Shown here: piece by piece, positions 17,701 through 25,023 of the stretch
Layout: each line of letters opens with the position of its first letter
How positions within the stretch are numbered: position 1 is the stretch's first letter
DNA from: CAYRPN01 sp964426135
Lineage (GTDB): Bacteria; Planctomycetota; Phycisphaerae; Phycisphaerales; Phycisphaeraceae
Assembly (NCBI GenBank): GCA_964426135.1
Contig: CAYRPN010000086.1
Location: 1 to 25,023, forward strand
Direction of reading: 5' to 3'
DNA: 25,023 nt
Position numbers and translations under genes: made by a program
The notes under the pieces: model-generated
The model's input: only the letters and a program-made list of their open reading frames with translations
What the model was told of the DNA's origin: nothing
The model's database searches: none

Positions 17701-20700
17701 GGCGCGGGAAGCGCCACCGTCACGCCCTGGAGCGGGCCGGCGGCGGTCGCGGCGCTGGGCATGGTCGCGCCGCCCAGCTACCTGCCCGGCGTCGCCATGC
17801 TGATCGATCTTTCCGCGCTCGATGACGCCGGCGCGCTGGAGAAAGACCTGTGGGACGGCATCGCCACGCTCACGAGCGACCGCGACGACATCATTCTCTC
17901 CACGCACGACCTGCGCCTCTACAACGGCCGGGGCAGCGCGCTGGTCACCGTCAGCGGGCCCGGCGCGACGAAACTTTACGGCGACGGCTCATTCAACCTC
18001 ACCGCCACGCTCGGCTCGCACAAGGTCACCAAGAAAATCACCAGCCTCGTCGGCGCGCCGCAGACGACGGTGAGCGGCACCTTGCCCGGCGCGAGCACCA
18101 CGTGGAGCGGCGTCATCCACGTCACCGGCGATGTCATCGTGCCGGCGGGCCACACGCTGACGGTGCAACCGGGCACGCTCGTGCTGCTCGATGGCACCGC
18201 GGCGCTCCTGAGCACGACGGGCATCGACATCGAGGTGCGCGGCACGCTCAACTCGCTGGGCACCGCCGAGAATCCCGTCACCTTCACCGCCACGAGTTCC
18301 ACCGCGCCCTGGGGCGAAATCCGCCACATCAGCGCGCCCGCGTCGCTCTACCAGTACACGCACATCACCCGCGCCGGCCACTCGCCGCGCGGCGGGCACA
18401 CCAACACCGGCCCGGCGATCCGCCCCACCGGTTCGATCATCACCTTCGACCACGCCGCCATCACCGACAGCGCCGGCAAGATCATGCAGTCCACGGCGGG
18501 CTCCAATCTCACCTTCAAGCACACGCTGCTCACCCGCGGCGTGATGGGCCCGGAGATCGAAGGCACCGCCCTGCTCTTCGAGGACAGCCACGTCATCGAC
18601 ATGCTGGGCATCTACCGCGAGGACGGCCTGGTGGATGACGACGACGGCATCTACATCCACGACCAACTCGCGGGACAGACCGTGGCCGTCCGCCGCAGCG
18701 TCTTCGCTCACGGCGACGACGACGGCATCGACACGCTCAACGCGATCATGACCATCGAGGACGTGATCATCCGCGACTGGCTGAACACGGCCGAGGACGC
18801 CAAGGGCGTCAGCGTCAACGGCGGACAGGTGGACATCAAGCGCAGCCTGATCGTCAACAACTTCGTGGGCGTGTCGAGCAAGAACAACGTCGGCGGCAGC
18901 ACCGCCGTCACCACCATCGACCGCAGCACGATCGTGGCGACGAACACCGGCGTGGCGCGGGTCGGCGCGGCGGCGGGCATCGCGACAACCGTCACCAACT
19001 CCATCGTGCAGGCGCCCAATGCGCTCGATGGCGAACTGAATCCCGCGGCCCTGCTGGTCACCTTCACCAACGCGAATGAAACCTTCACCGGCATGGGCAA
19101 CATCAACGGCGATCCGCGCTTCGTCGATCCGACGGCGGGCAACTACCGGCTCAGCCCCGGCTCGCCCAGCGTGAATGCGGGCAACACCACCGCGCCATTG
19201 GACAACGACGGCTCGCGCGCGGATCAGGGCTATTTCGACAACGGAACGCCGGCAACGCTTGCCGCTTCGCAATCCCTCTCCGGCACGATCTCGACCGACA
19301 CCGTGCTTTCGCCGCAGGGCGGGCCGTACACCGTCACCGCGAATGTCACTGTCGCCGCCGGCGCGACGCTTTTCATCCTGCCGGGCACGAGCGTGTTCTT
19401 CAGTAACGGCACATCGCTGACGATCAACGGCCGGCTTGTCGCCGAGGGCACGGAACTGGAACAGATTCGCTTCACGCGCATCCCCGTGCAGGGCAGCACC
19501 GCGACGTGGAACGGCATCCAGTTCGTGAACACGACGCAGGACAACCGCATCACCTGGGCGGTGCACGAGCACGCCCGCACCTTGAGCGGCGGCGTGGGCC
19601 TGAGCAATTCGAAGGCCACGCTCGATCACGTCACGTTCGACAAGAACGACCGCAGGCGCATCGAGAGCAACAACTCCACGCTCATCGTCCGCAACAGCCG
19701 ATTCGAGACGATCTTCGCCCCCGGCGTCGCGCCCACCAGCGACAACCAGAGCGAGCACATTCACGGCGGCGGCGTGCCCGTCGGCGGGCAGGTGCTCATC
19801 GAGAACAACTTCTTCGGCCACATCACCGGCCACAACGACGCGGTCGATTACGACGGCGTCATCAATCAGGGCCGCGTCGTCGTCATCCGCAACAATATCT
19901 TCAGCGGCGGCGGCGACGATGCCGTGGACCTCACCGGCGATTTCCTCATCGAAGGCAACACGTTCAGCCACTACCGCAAGGACGCCTTCAACACCGATCC
20001 GGGCAACTCCAACAACATCTCCGCCAGCGGCGGCACGTTCACCATCGTGCGCAACACGTTCTTCGATCTGGAGCACATCGCCATTGTGAAGGAGAACGCC
20101 TCGGCGACGTTCGTGAACAATACGGTTCACGACATCGACTTCGCCGCGATCTACTTCGACCTGCCGGGACAGACGAGCGGGCCGGGGCTGGGCGCGACGG
20201 TGGAGAGCAGCATTTTCCAGAACGTCGGCTCGCTCTTCGGCGCGATCACCACGCAGACGCCGGTGGTCAACCGCTCCATCGTGCCCGCCGCCGATGTCTC
20301 GCGCGGCACGGGCAATCTCACCGAGAGCGCGCGGCTCACCGATCCGGACAGCGGCGACATGACGCTCATGCCTGGATCACCCGCGCTGGGCGCGGGACTC
20401 AACGGCATCGACATGGGCGCGATCGTTTCGCAAGGCGCCCGCATCACCGGCGGCCCCAGTGATCTGACCGCCTCCAACAGCGCCGCCTTCACCATCAGCG
20501 GCCCCGGCGTCACGCACTACCGCGTCAGCATCGACGGCGGCGCGTTCGGCGCCGAGACGCCTGTCGCCACGGCGCTGAACCTCGCCGGCCTCGCCAACGG
20601 CGCCCACACCATTCGCGTCATCGGCCGCGATGTGGCGGGCATTTATCAGAGCGAAGCCTCGGCCGCCACCCGCGCGTGGACGGTGAACGCGACGCTCACC

Positions 20701-23700
20701 CGCGTGCTCATCAACGAAGTGCTGGCGATCAACGGCGGCGTCTTCAATCACAGTGGCACGTTCCCCGACGTGATCGAACTTTTCAACGCCGGCGCTTCGG
20801 CGGTGAATCTCTCCGGCAAAGCGATCAGCGATAAAGCGAACAACGCCACCAAGTTCGTGTTCCCCGCCAACACCATCATCAACCCCGGCGCGTTCCTGAC
20901 GCTATTCGCCGGCGACTCCGATGGCACCAGCGGCATCCACCTGGGCTTCTCGCTCGATGGCGACGGTGAGGGCGTGTACCTTTTCGACAGCGTCGCCAAT
21001 GGCTCGGCACTGCTCGATTCCGTCGAGTTCGGCCCGCAGGTTCCCAACCTTTCCATCGGCCGCATCGGGCCTCCGCAGACGTTCGCGCTGAACACGCCCA
21101 CGCCCGGCGCCGCCAACATCGCCGCCCGCACCGGCGACGCGACGATGCTGCACTTGAACGAGTGGGGCACGAACGGCAATGTGCGCTTCGGCGACGATTT
21201 CCTGGAGTTCTACAACGCCGACACGCTGCCCGTCCCGCTGGGCGGCCTATTGGTCAGCGACAATCCCGCGAGGGTGCCGGCGCGGCACACCGTCGCGCCG
21301 CTCTCCTTCATCGCGCCGCAGGGCTTCTATGCGTTCCTCGCCGACGGCAAGCAGAGCAACGGCCCCAACCACCTGAACTTCAATCTCTCGTCCGATCGCG
21401 GATTCCTCGGCCTGCTCGATGCCGGCGGCGATGCGATCGATCTCATCCACTACGGCCCGCAGACGGAGGACGTCACCAACGGCCGGCTGCCCAACGGCGG
21501 CGACACGCTCGTGTTCTTCGGCATCCCCACGCCCGGCAGCGCGAACACGGTGGTCGAGCCGGAGACGGTCAACCTCATCACCCTCGGCAGCACCTGGAAG
21601 TACGACCAGACCAACACGAACCTCGGCACCGCCTGGCGGGCGACCGGCTTCAACGACGCGTCATGGCCCAGCGGGCCGGGACTGCTCGCGGTGGAGACCG
21701 CGGCGCTGCCCGCACCCATCGGCACGAACCTGACCATCGGCCCGATCACTTTCTATTTCCGCAGGCATTTCACCCTCAATGTCGATCCGTCCACGGTCAC
21801 GCTCCAACTCTTCGGCGTCATCGACGACAGCGCGATCATCTACCTCAATGGGCAGGAGCTCGAGCGCCTCGGCTTCGCCGACACCACGAACGTCACCCAC
21901 ACGACGCTCGCCGAGCGCAACGTCGGCGACGCCGTTTTGGAGGGCCCGATCACCGTCCCGTCCAGCGCGCTGGTCATGGGCGACAACGTGATCGCCGTCG
22001 AAGTTCACCAGATCACCACCGGCAGCGGCGACATCGTGTTCGGCCTGGCGCTCGATGCGGTCATCGATCCGCCGCCGCAGGCTTCGAGCGCCAACCTGCG
22101 CGTCAGCGAGATCATGTACAACCCGCTGGGCGGCTCCGATTTCGAGTTCATCGAACTGATCAACATCAGCGGCCAGACCATCGACCTCAGCGGCGCCGCC
22201 ATCACCAGCGGCGTGCAGTTCACCTTCGCCGGCAGTGCGATCACCGAACTGGCGCCCGGCGAACGCGTGCTGGTCGTGAAGAATCTCGCGGCGTTTGAAA
22301 CCCGCTACGGCACGGGCCTGCCCGTGGCGGGAGAGTTCGGCGGATCGCTCGACGACAACGGCAACGAGATCGTCATCGTCGATACGCTCAATCAGATCAT
22401 CCAGCAGTTCGCCTACGACGACACCGGCGCATGGCCCGGCCGCGCCGATGGCGGCACGTCGTCGCTGGAGGTGATCAATCCCGTCACCGCCATCGACTAC
22501 AGCGATCCGAACACCTGGCGATCCAGCAGCGAAGTCCACGGCACGCCCGGAACCGCGGGCCTCGGGCCGGACAACCGCGTGGTCATCAATGAAGTGCTGT
22601 CGCACACCGATCCGCCGCTGAAGGATTCGATCGAACTCTTCAACACCACCGCCGGCGCGATCGACATCAGCGGATGGTTCATCAGCGACAACACGGACCA
22701 TCTCGCCAAGTTCCGAATCCCCAACGGCACCGTCATCGCGGCAGGCGGATACCTCGTGTTCGACGAGGATGACTTCAACGCCGGCCTCGGTTCGCTGCCC
22801 AATGATTTCTCCTTCAACGCGGCGCACGGGGACGACGCCTACCTCGTGCAGGCCGACGTGGCCACGCAGGAACTGGAGCGTTTCGTCGATGCGGTGTCGT
22901 TCGGCGCCCAGGCCAACGGCGAGTCGTGGGGCCGGTTCCCCAACGGCGTCGCCGACCTGACGCCGATGCTGTCGCGCACGCTCGGTGCCGCCAACGCCAA
23001 CCCGCGCGTCGGCCCCGTGGTCATCAGCGAAGTCATGTATCACCCGCCGGTGCCCGCGAATCTGCCCGCCGGCGTCACGGTGAATGACCTGGAGTTCGTC
23101 GAGATCCACAATCCGACGAACGCAAGCGTGCTGCTGACGGAGTGGCGCATCCGCGGCGGCGTGGACTTCAACTTCGCCGGCGGCTCCAGCCTTGCGGCGC
23201 ATGCAACGCTGGTGATCGTTTCATTCGATCCGGCTGATCCTCTCAGCGCCGACAAACTCAGCACGTTCCGCAGCGTGTACGGCATCGACGCCGGCGTGCC
23301 GCTGGTCGGCCCGTTCACCGGCAACCTCGACAACAGCGGCGAGTCCGTGCGCCTCGAGCGCCCTGACGAACCGCCGCTGGAAGAGCCCGCCTTCTTCCCG
23401 CGCCTGCTGGAGGATGAAGTTTCCTACGACGAACTGGCGCCGTGGCCAACGACTCCCGCCGGCGGCGGCGATTCGCTGCATCGCAAGAGCCCCCCTGCGC
23501 TGGGCAGGCTCGACACCAGCTTCGACGCGGCCGCACCAACGCCCGGCTCGCATGTCTCCGACGGCATCGCCCCGACCGTGACCCGCGTCTGGGTCGGCGG
23601 CGGCTGGCCCGCGCCGTTCATGACCTACCTGGCCAGCAACGGACTGGGCGACAAGGGCTACGCCCTGCCCACCGGCGCTGCACAGTTGACCACGCTCGCC

Positions 23701-24594
23701 TGGACCACCATCAGCACGATCGTGATCCAGTTCAGCGAACACGTGCTGGTGCAGCAGAGCCATCTGTCGCTCCTGGGCGTCAACACCGCGTCGCTGCCCG
23801 TCAGCCAGTTCAGCTACGACGATGTCTCCTTCACCGCCACGTGGACGATGCAGGTGACCGCCGGCGGGCTGGGCAAGGACAAGTGGCTGATCGATGTCGA
23901 TGACGCGGTGACCGACGCGGCGGGCAACCCGCTCGACGGCGACTGGATGACGGGCGTGAGCAGCTTCGCCGGCGCAGCGACCAGCGGCAACGGCGTGGCG
24001 GGCGGCGATTTCCTGTTCCGCTTCAACGTGCTGCCGGGCGACGTGGACAGCAACGGACTGGTCCAGTCCAACGACGTCATTCAGGTTCGCAACGGCCAGT
24101 TCAAATCCACCACCTCTCCCGGTTACAACTACCGGCTGGACCTGGATGCCGGCGGCGCGGTGCAATCGACCGACCTGATCAACACCCGCAATCGGCAGTT
24201 CACTTTCCTGCCGCAGGACGAGCCGACGGCAGGCATGGGAGCATCCATGTCGTCAGCACTGTCTGCCGCGACGGCAACGGCGCAGCCCGCCGCCGAGCCT
24301 CAGCCGCGGTTCCCACAACCGACGTCGCAAGGCCGGCACGAACAGGCCGCTCAACTGGCGATGGCGACGGCGCCCCGCGACCGGCGCCTGCCGACTGACT
24401 GGGCAGCGCCGGTTCTGGCCGCCCCGCCGCGACTTCTCCATGAGGCGCGCACGCTATGGACATTCGTGCGCGACCGTTCGCAGACCGATCGGGGCCGCGT
24501 CCTTGCCCGGCCATTGCAGCCAACCGCCCCAGGCGTCCTCGCCTCGACTGGTTCCGCGGATGTGCCCTCACTTCCCGCCTTCGAGCGCCCATGA
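14743..24594 (+). CDS. Giant CotH-kinase/beta-helix/LTD/dockerin surface protein (3283 aa)
   Basis: It starts at ATG 14743 with only a weak purine-rich upstream site. It has an Arg-rich leader and LEPRRLLS (29-36). Domains in order: LTD (about 40-215), Ig-like domain (220-320), CotH kinase (about 346-720), WKY-type galactose-binding-like module (780-943), two right-handed beta-helix regions with Asn/Asp-rich turns (about 1106-1500 and 1507-1900, each closing like a choice-of-anchor Q segment), Ig-like domain (1905-1984), LTDs (1986-2126, 2133-2272), second WKY module (2283-2440), LTDs (2448-2600, 2611-2746, 2756-2935), Big_5-like domain (2940-3090), dockerin-like loops (3100-3111, 3133-3144) and a basic tail. 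The CotH core has D621 and D623 (HDLDTIL), but the upstream position that is Asp in the first protein is Glu here (E593, GNMEGG). The beta-helices suggest carbohydrate binding or cleavage, but no lyase motif is certain. It lies 78 bp after the first CotH gene and is probably co-transcribed. Confidence 0.9.
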   Translation: MSRTRQSHRRRRNAGVTVTPQQCLFEPLEPRRLLSAGDAPGNIVISEIMYHPSSENSAEEYIELFNRSAAAINVNGWQFTNGVEFTLPNVAIPAGGRLVVAADLAAFSAKYPSVTNVVGGWFPLGGELSNRGEEIELFDNLGVRADRVTYADEGAWAQRARGALDLGHEGWEWAANHDGLGSSLELINANVTNDHGGNWGSSMTSQGTPGAANSIAATDIAPMVVDVAHLPAIPRSTDSVTVTARLVDELTTGLSATLRWRVDGTTTFNTTTMFDDGLHGDGAAGDRVYGATIPPQANNAVVEFYVEGRDAGAKLRTFPGPIQQTGLQQANLLYQVDNTFDPAVAWVPGSQPIYKLIMTEAERAELADIGEGNEAEVQSNAQMNATFISIDGVDIKVRYQTGVRNRGNGSRVGPPNNYRVGFSSDDRWKDVDSANINNRYSWLQAIGSAIAQLAGVPSADAVAIQLRINNVNRALTTNLMYGSYVHLEPLGSDFADHQFEGDSEGNLYRIRDDDGTGDEGDLKYEGTDPNSYRNTYFKATNEELDDWSDLIHMLDVLNNTNTGAGYLDAIRQVIDVEQWARYIAIDTLMGNMEGGLNRGTGDDFAMYRGLKDTRFQLVFHDLDTILGQGDFAPEPTRSIFTYTANPGLAKFLGSQEVVPIYYEQILDLMDKVYNPAVINPLIDQILGAFVPESVRTAMKQYVVDRRASVLTQIPRSFTVASALTQVDGYFRSTAAGASLTGTFDTVTTQSVLVNGIEATLNRVNGTWGVAGGTAVTQTIVPAGSTWKYLDNGSNQGTAWRASAFNDATWASGPAQLGYGDNDEATVVNGGPSTARFTTTYFRRSFTVADPSIFTAATLRLLRDDGAVVYLNGTEIARSNMPTGTISSTTLASTNVGGADESTFFTFSISPSLLVAGNNVLAVEVHQNNASSTDVSFDLELLGQTAATTGGGIPLNPGVNRVLVQAFDQTHGNGNEMNRGTIDIWYDGAGSATVTPWSGPAAVAALGMVAPPSYLPGVAMLIDLSALDDAGALEKDLWDGIATLTSDRDDIILSTHDLRLYNGRGSALVTVSGPGATKLYGDGSFNLTATLGSHKVTKKITSLVGAPQTTVSGTLPGASTTWSGVIHVTGDVIVPAGHTLTVQPGTLVLLDGTAALLSTTGIDIEVRGTLNSLGTAENPVTFTATSSTAPWGEIRHISAPASLYQYTHITRAGHSPRGGHTNTGPAIRPTGSIITFDHAAITDSAGKIMQSTAGSNLTFKHTLLTRGVMGPEIEGTALLFEDSHVIDMLGIYREDGLVDDDDGIYIHDQLAGQTVAVRRSVFAHGDDDGIDTLNAIMTIEDVIIRDWLNTAEDAKGVSVNGGQVDIKRSLIVNNFVGVSSKNNVGGSTAVTTIDRSTIVATNTGVARVGAAAGIATTVTNSIVQAPNALDGELNPAALLVTFTNANETFTGMGNINGDPRFVDPTAGNYRLSPGSPSVNAGNTTAPLDNDGSRADQGYFDNGTPATLAASQSLSGTISTDTVLSPQGGPYTVTANVTVAAGATLFILPGTSVFFSNGTSLTINGRLVAEGTELEQIRFTRIPVQGSTATWNGIQFVNTTQDNRITWAVHEHARTLSGGVGLSNSKATLDHVTFDKNDRRRIESNNSTLIVRNSRFETIFAPGVAPTSDNQSEHIHGGGVPVGGQVLIENNFFGHITGHNDAVDYDGVINQGRVVVIRNNIFSGGGDDAVDLTGDFLIEGNTFSHYRKDAFNTDPGNSNNISASGGTFTIVRNTFFDLEHIAIVKENASATFVNNTVHDIDFAAIYFDLPGQTSGPGLGATVESSIFQNVGSLFGAITTQTPVVNRSIVPAADVSRGTGNLTESARLTDPDSGDMTLMPGSPALGAGLNGIDMGAIVSQGARITGGPSDLTASNSAAFTISGPGVTHYRVSIDGGAFGAETPVATALNLAGLANGAHTIRVIGRDVAGIYQSEASAATRAWTVNATLTRVLINEVLAINGGVFNHSGTFPDVIELFNAGASAVNLSGKAISDKANNATKFVFPANTIINPGAFLTLFAGDSDGTSGIHLGFSLDGDGEGVYLFDSVANGSALLDSVEFGPQVPNLSIGRIGPPQTFALNTPTPGAANIAARTGDATMLHLNEWGTNGNVRFGDDFLEFYNADTLPVPLGGLLVSDNPARVPARHTVAPLSFIAPQGFYAFLADGKQSNGPNHLNFNLSSDRGFLGLLDAGGDAIDLIHYGPQTEDVTNGRLPNGGDTLVFFGIPTPGSANTVVEPETVNLITLGSTWKYDQTNTNLGTAWRATGFNDASWPSGPGLLAVETAALPAPIGTNLTIGPITFYFRRHFTLNVDPSTVTLQLFGVIDDSAIIYLNGQELERLGFADTTNVTHTTLAERNVGDAVLEGPITVPSSALVMGDNVIAVEVHQITTGSGDIVFGLALDAVIDPPPQASSANLRVSEIMYNPLGGSDFEFIELINISGQTIDLSGAAITSGVQFTFAGSAITELAPGERVLVVKNLAAFETRYGTGLPVAGEFGGSLDDNGNEIVIVDTLNQIIQQFAYDDTGAWPGRADGGTSSLEVINPVTAIDYSDPNTWRSSSEVHGTPGTAGLGPDNRVVINEVLSHTDPPLKDSIELFNTTAGAIDISGWFISDNTDHLAKFRIPNGTVIAAGGYLVFDEDDFNAGLGSLPNDFSFNAAHGDDAYLVQADVATQELERFVDAVSFGAQANGESWGRFPNGVADLTPMLSRTLGAANANPRVGPVVISEVMYHPPVPANLPAGVTVNDLEFVEIHNPTNASVLLTEWRIRGGVDFNFAGGSSLAAHATLVIVSFDPADPLSADKLSTFRSVYGIDAGVPLVGPFTGNLDNSGESVRLERPDEPPLEEPAFFPRLLEDEVSYDELAPWPTTPAGGGDSLHRKSPPALGRLDTSFDAAAPTPGSHVSDGIAPTVTRVWVGGGWPAPFMTYLASNGLGDKGYALPTGAAQLTTLAWTTISTIVIQFSEHVLVQQSHLSLLGVNTASLPVSQFSYDDVSFTATWTMQVTAGGLGKDKWLIDVDDAVTDAAGNPLDGDWMTGVSSFAGAATSGNGVAGGDFLFRFNVLPGDVDSNGLVQSNDVIQVRNGQFKSTTSPGYNYRLDLDAGGAVQSTDLINTRNRQFTFLPQDEPTAGMGASMSSALSAATATAQPAAEPQPRFPQPTSQGRHEQAAQLAMATAPRDRRLPTDWAAPVLAAPPRLLHEARTLWTFVRDRSQTDRGRVLARPLQPTAPGVLASTGSADVPSLPAFERP
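22087..24210 (+). repeat. Duplicated C-terminal cassette, copy 2
   Basis: This is the counterpart of 12121-14310 in the second CotH protein. The protein similarity is highest through the middle LTD (SHTDPPLKDSIELFNTT, FRIPNGTVIAAGGYLVFDED) and falls in the Big_5-like part. Synonymous differences are scattered throughout, so the duplication is not brand new. Confidence 0.85.
24040..24174 (+). other. Dockerin-like calcium-loop pair in the second CotH protein
   Basis: Loops DVDSNGLVQSND (3100-3111) and DLDAGGAVQSTD (3133-3144) keep the same 33-residue spacing as in the first CotH protein, with VRNGQFKSTT between them. The second loop has Gly where the partner has Asn, so its calcium affinity may differ. 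Confidence 0.75.
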
Positions 24595-24605
24595 ATGTCC
24601 GCCGC

Positions 24606-24633
24606 CGTTCAGTCGCCTTCTGAAGGCGGAACG
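24606..24633 (+). terminator. Possible hairpin after the second CotH gene
   Basis: CGCCTT-CTG-AAGGCG (24614-24628) forms a 6-bp stem. It is flanked by CGTTC (24606-24610) and GAACG (24629-24633), which extend the stem beyond a 3-nt bulge. It begins 11 nt after the stop codon. No U-tract follows, so intrinsic termination is uncertain. Confidence 0.3.
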
Positions 24634-24667
24634 CGCTTCGGATTCTTCGGCCCGCTTTCCTGCGGGT

Positions 24668-24854
24668 CTGCCAAATTTTCCGGGGACGGTGGATCTGCCC
24701 CCTCGCCTCCGGCTCTGCGGGGGAGAGGGCTGGGGTGAGGGGGTTGCGAAGTCGAGCGACAAACGGACGTCCAAGGTTCACCGTCCCCCTCACCCTAACC
24801 CTCTCCCCCAGCGGACTGGGGGAGAGGGGACCAAGCCCCCGGAAAATTTGGCAC
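24668..24854. repeat. Nested inverted-repeat element (REP/MITE-like), about 187 bp
   Basis: Outer arms CCAAATTTTCCGGGG (24671-24685) and CCCCGGAAAATTTGG (24837-24851) are perfect 15-bp inverted repeats, with partial matches continuing a few bases each way. Inside, a second inverted pair of CCCTCACCCTAACCCTCTCCC-type arms lies at 24717-24743 and 24785-24812. A perfect 13-bp hairpin, CCCTCTCCCCCAG with loop CGGA, is at 24799-24828. Such G/C-run palindromes are typical dispersed bacterial intergenic repeats. The element encodes no protein; short open frames across it (for example those giving NPLTPALSP or HPNPLPQ peptides) are the usual spurious translations of this repeat type. Confidence 0.75.
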
Positions 24855-24971
24855 ACCCTTTCCTGCGCCATGGCGTGGGGGCGCTCGCATTCCGTTTCGC
24901 TTCCCCCTACCATTGGCTCCCCGGTTTAGGATCGTGACCGAAACAACTTCCCGACTTGGCTGTTTCCAATT

Positions 24972-24992
24972 CCCCTCCCTCTTAGGGAGGGG
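24972..24992. repeat. Second palindromic intergenic repeat
   Basis: CCCCTCCCT (24972-24980), loop CTT, AGGGAGGGG (24984-24992) make a perfect 9-bp stem, followed by TTAGGGGAGGG. It is related in style to the element at 24668-24854 but is a different sequence. It may be another dispersed repeat, or a terminator for a gene beyond the window. The rest of 24595-25023 holds nothing else I can support. Confidence 0.5.
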
Positions 24993-25023
24993 TTAGGGGA
25001 GGGTCGGGCGCACTGCGTGATTG

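Noticed and set aside
14677..17907. Minus-strand open frame (1076 codons) opposite the start of the second CotH giant
   Set aside because: It has the same biased antisense composition, no domain and no ribosome binding site. The opposite strand carries LEPRRLLS, LTD and CotH domains.
24600..24940. Small open frames on both strands in the last 400 bp
   Set aside because: They run across the palindromic repeats, and their peptides are typical spurious translations of REP-type DNA.
1..25023. tRNA, rRNA, CRISPR or insertion-sequence genes
   Set aside because: I looked for cloverleaf-like stretches, regularly spaced repeats and transposase motifs and found none that hold up. The only dispersed-repeat-like DNA is at the right end.

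Overview
This 25 kb, GC-rich window looks like a planctomycete chromosome, probably of the Phycisphaerae type. All three very large proteins begin with a basic, Arg-rich segment followed by a LEPR-XLL motif (LEPRSLLS, LEARLLLS, LEPRRLLS), a hallmark of Planctomycetota surface and secreted proteins. The two largest end in dockerin-like calcium-loop pairs, which is also common in that phylum. Coding density is very high and I see no tRNA, rRNA, CRISPR array or transposase.

Layout: two divergent gene clusters start from a 248-bp intergenic region (6305-6552). Leftward (minus strand), the order is a DUF4956-type membrane protein (6304-5609), a HlyD-type periplasmic adaptor (5575-4427), a TolC/CzcC-type outer membrane efflux protein (4337-2964), and a giant LEPR-XLL protein with a cohesin-like N-terminal domain, two cadherin-like domains and a run of Calx-beta domains, which leaves the window at base 1. 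The gaps are 33, 89 and 34 bp, so these are probably one operon. Rightward (plus strand), the order is a VTC-domain polyphosphate polymerase-like protein (6553-7341), a 2426-residue CotH-kinase/lamin-tail-domain (LTD)/dockerin protein (7384-14664), and a 3283-residue CotH/beta-helix/LTD/dockerin protein (14743-24594). The gaps are 42 and 78 bp, again operon-like. The last 429 bp hold no gene but contain a nested inverted-repeat (REP/MITE-like) element and a second palindromic repeat.

How the genes may work together: VTC, DUF4956 and CotH proteins are a recurring association in bacterial genomes. Here they are combined with an adaptor/outer-membrane channel pair that lacks an inner-membrane pump, and with a possible cohesin/dockerin pair split across the two divergent operons. 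The best reading is an envelope system that makes or handles a phosphate polymer or phosphoryl group in the cytoplasm and membrane, exports giant surface proteins, and has those proteins phosphorylated or phosphorylating outside, possibly assembled through calcium-dependent cohesin-dockerin contacts. The domain assignments are read from sequence. The joint function is inference.
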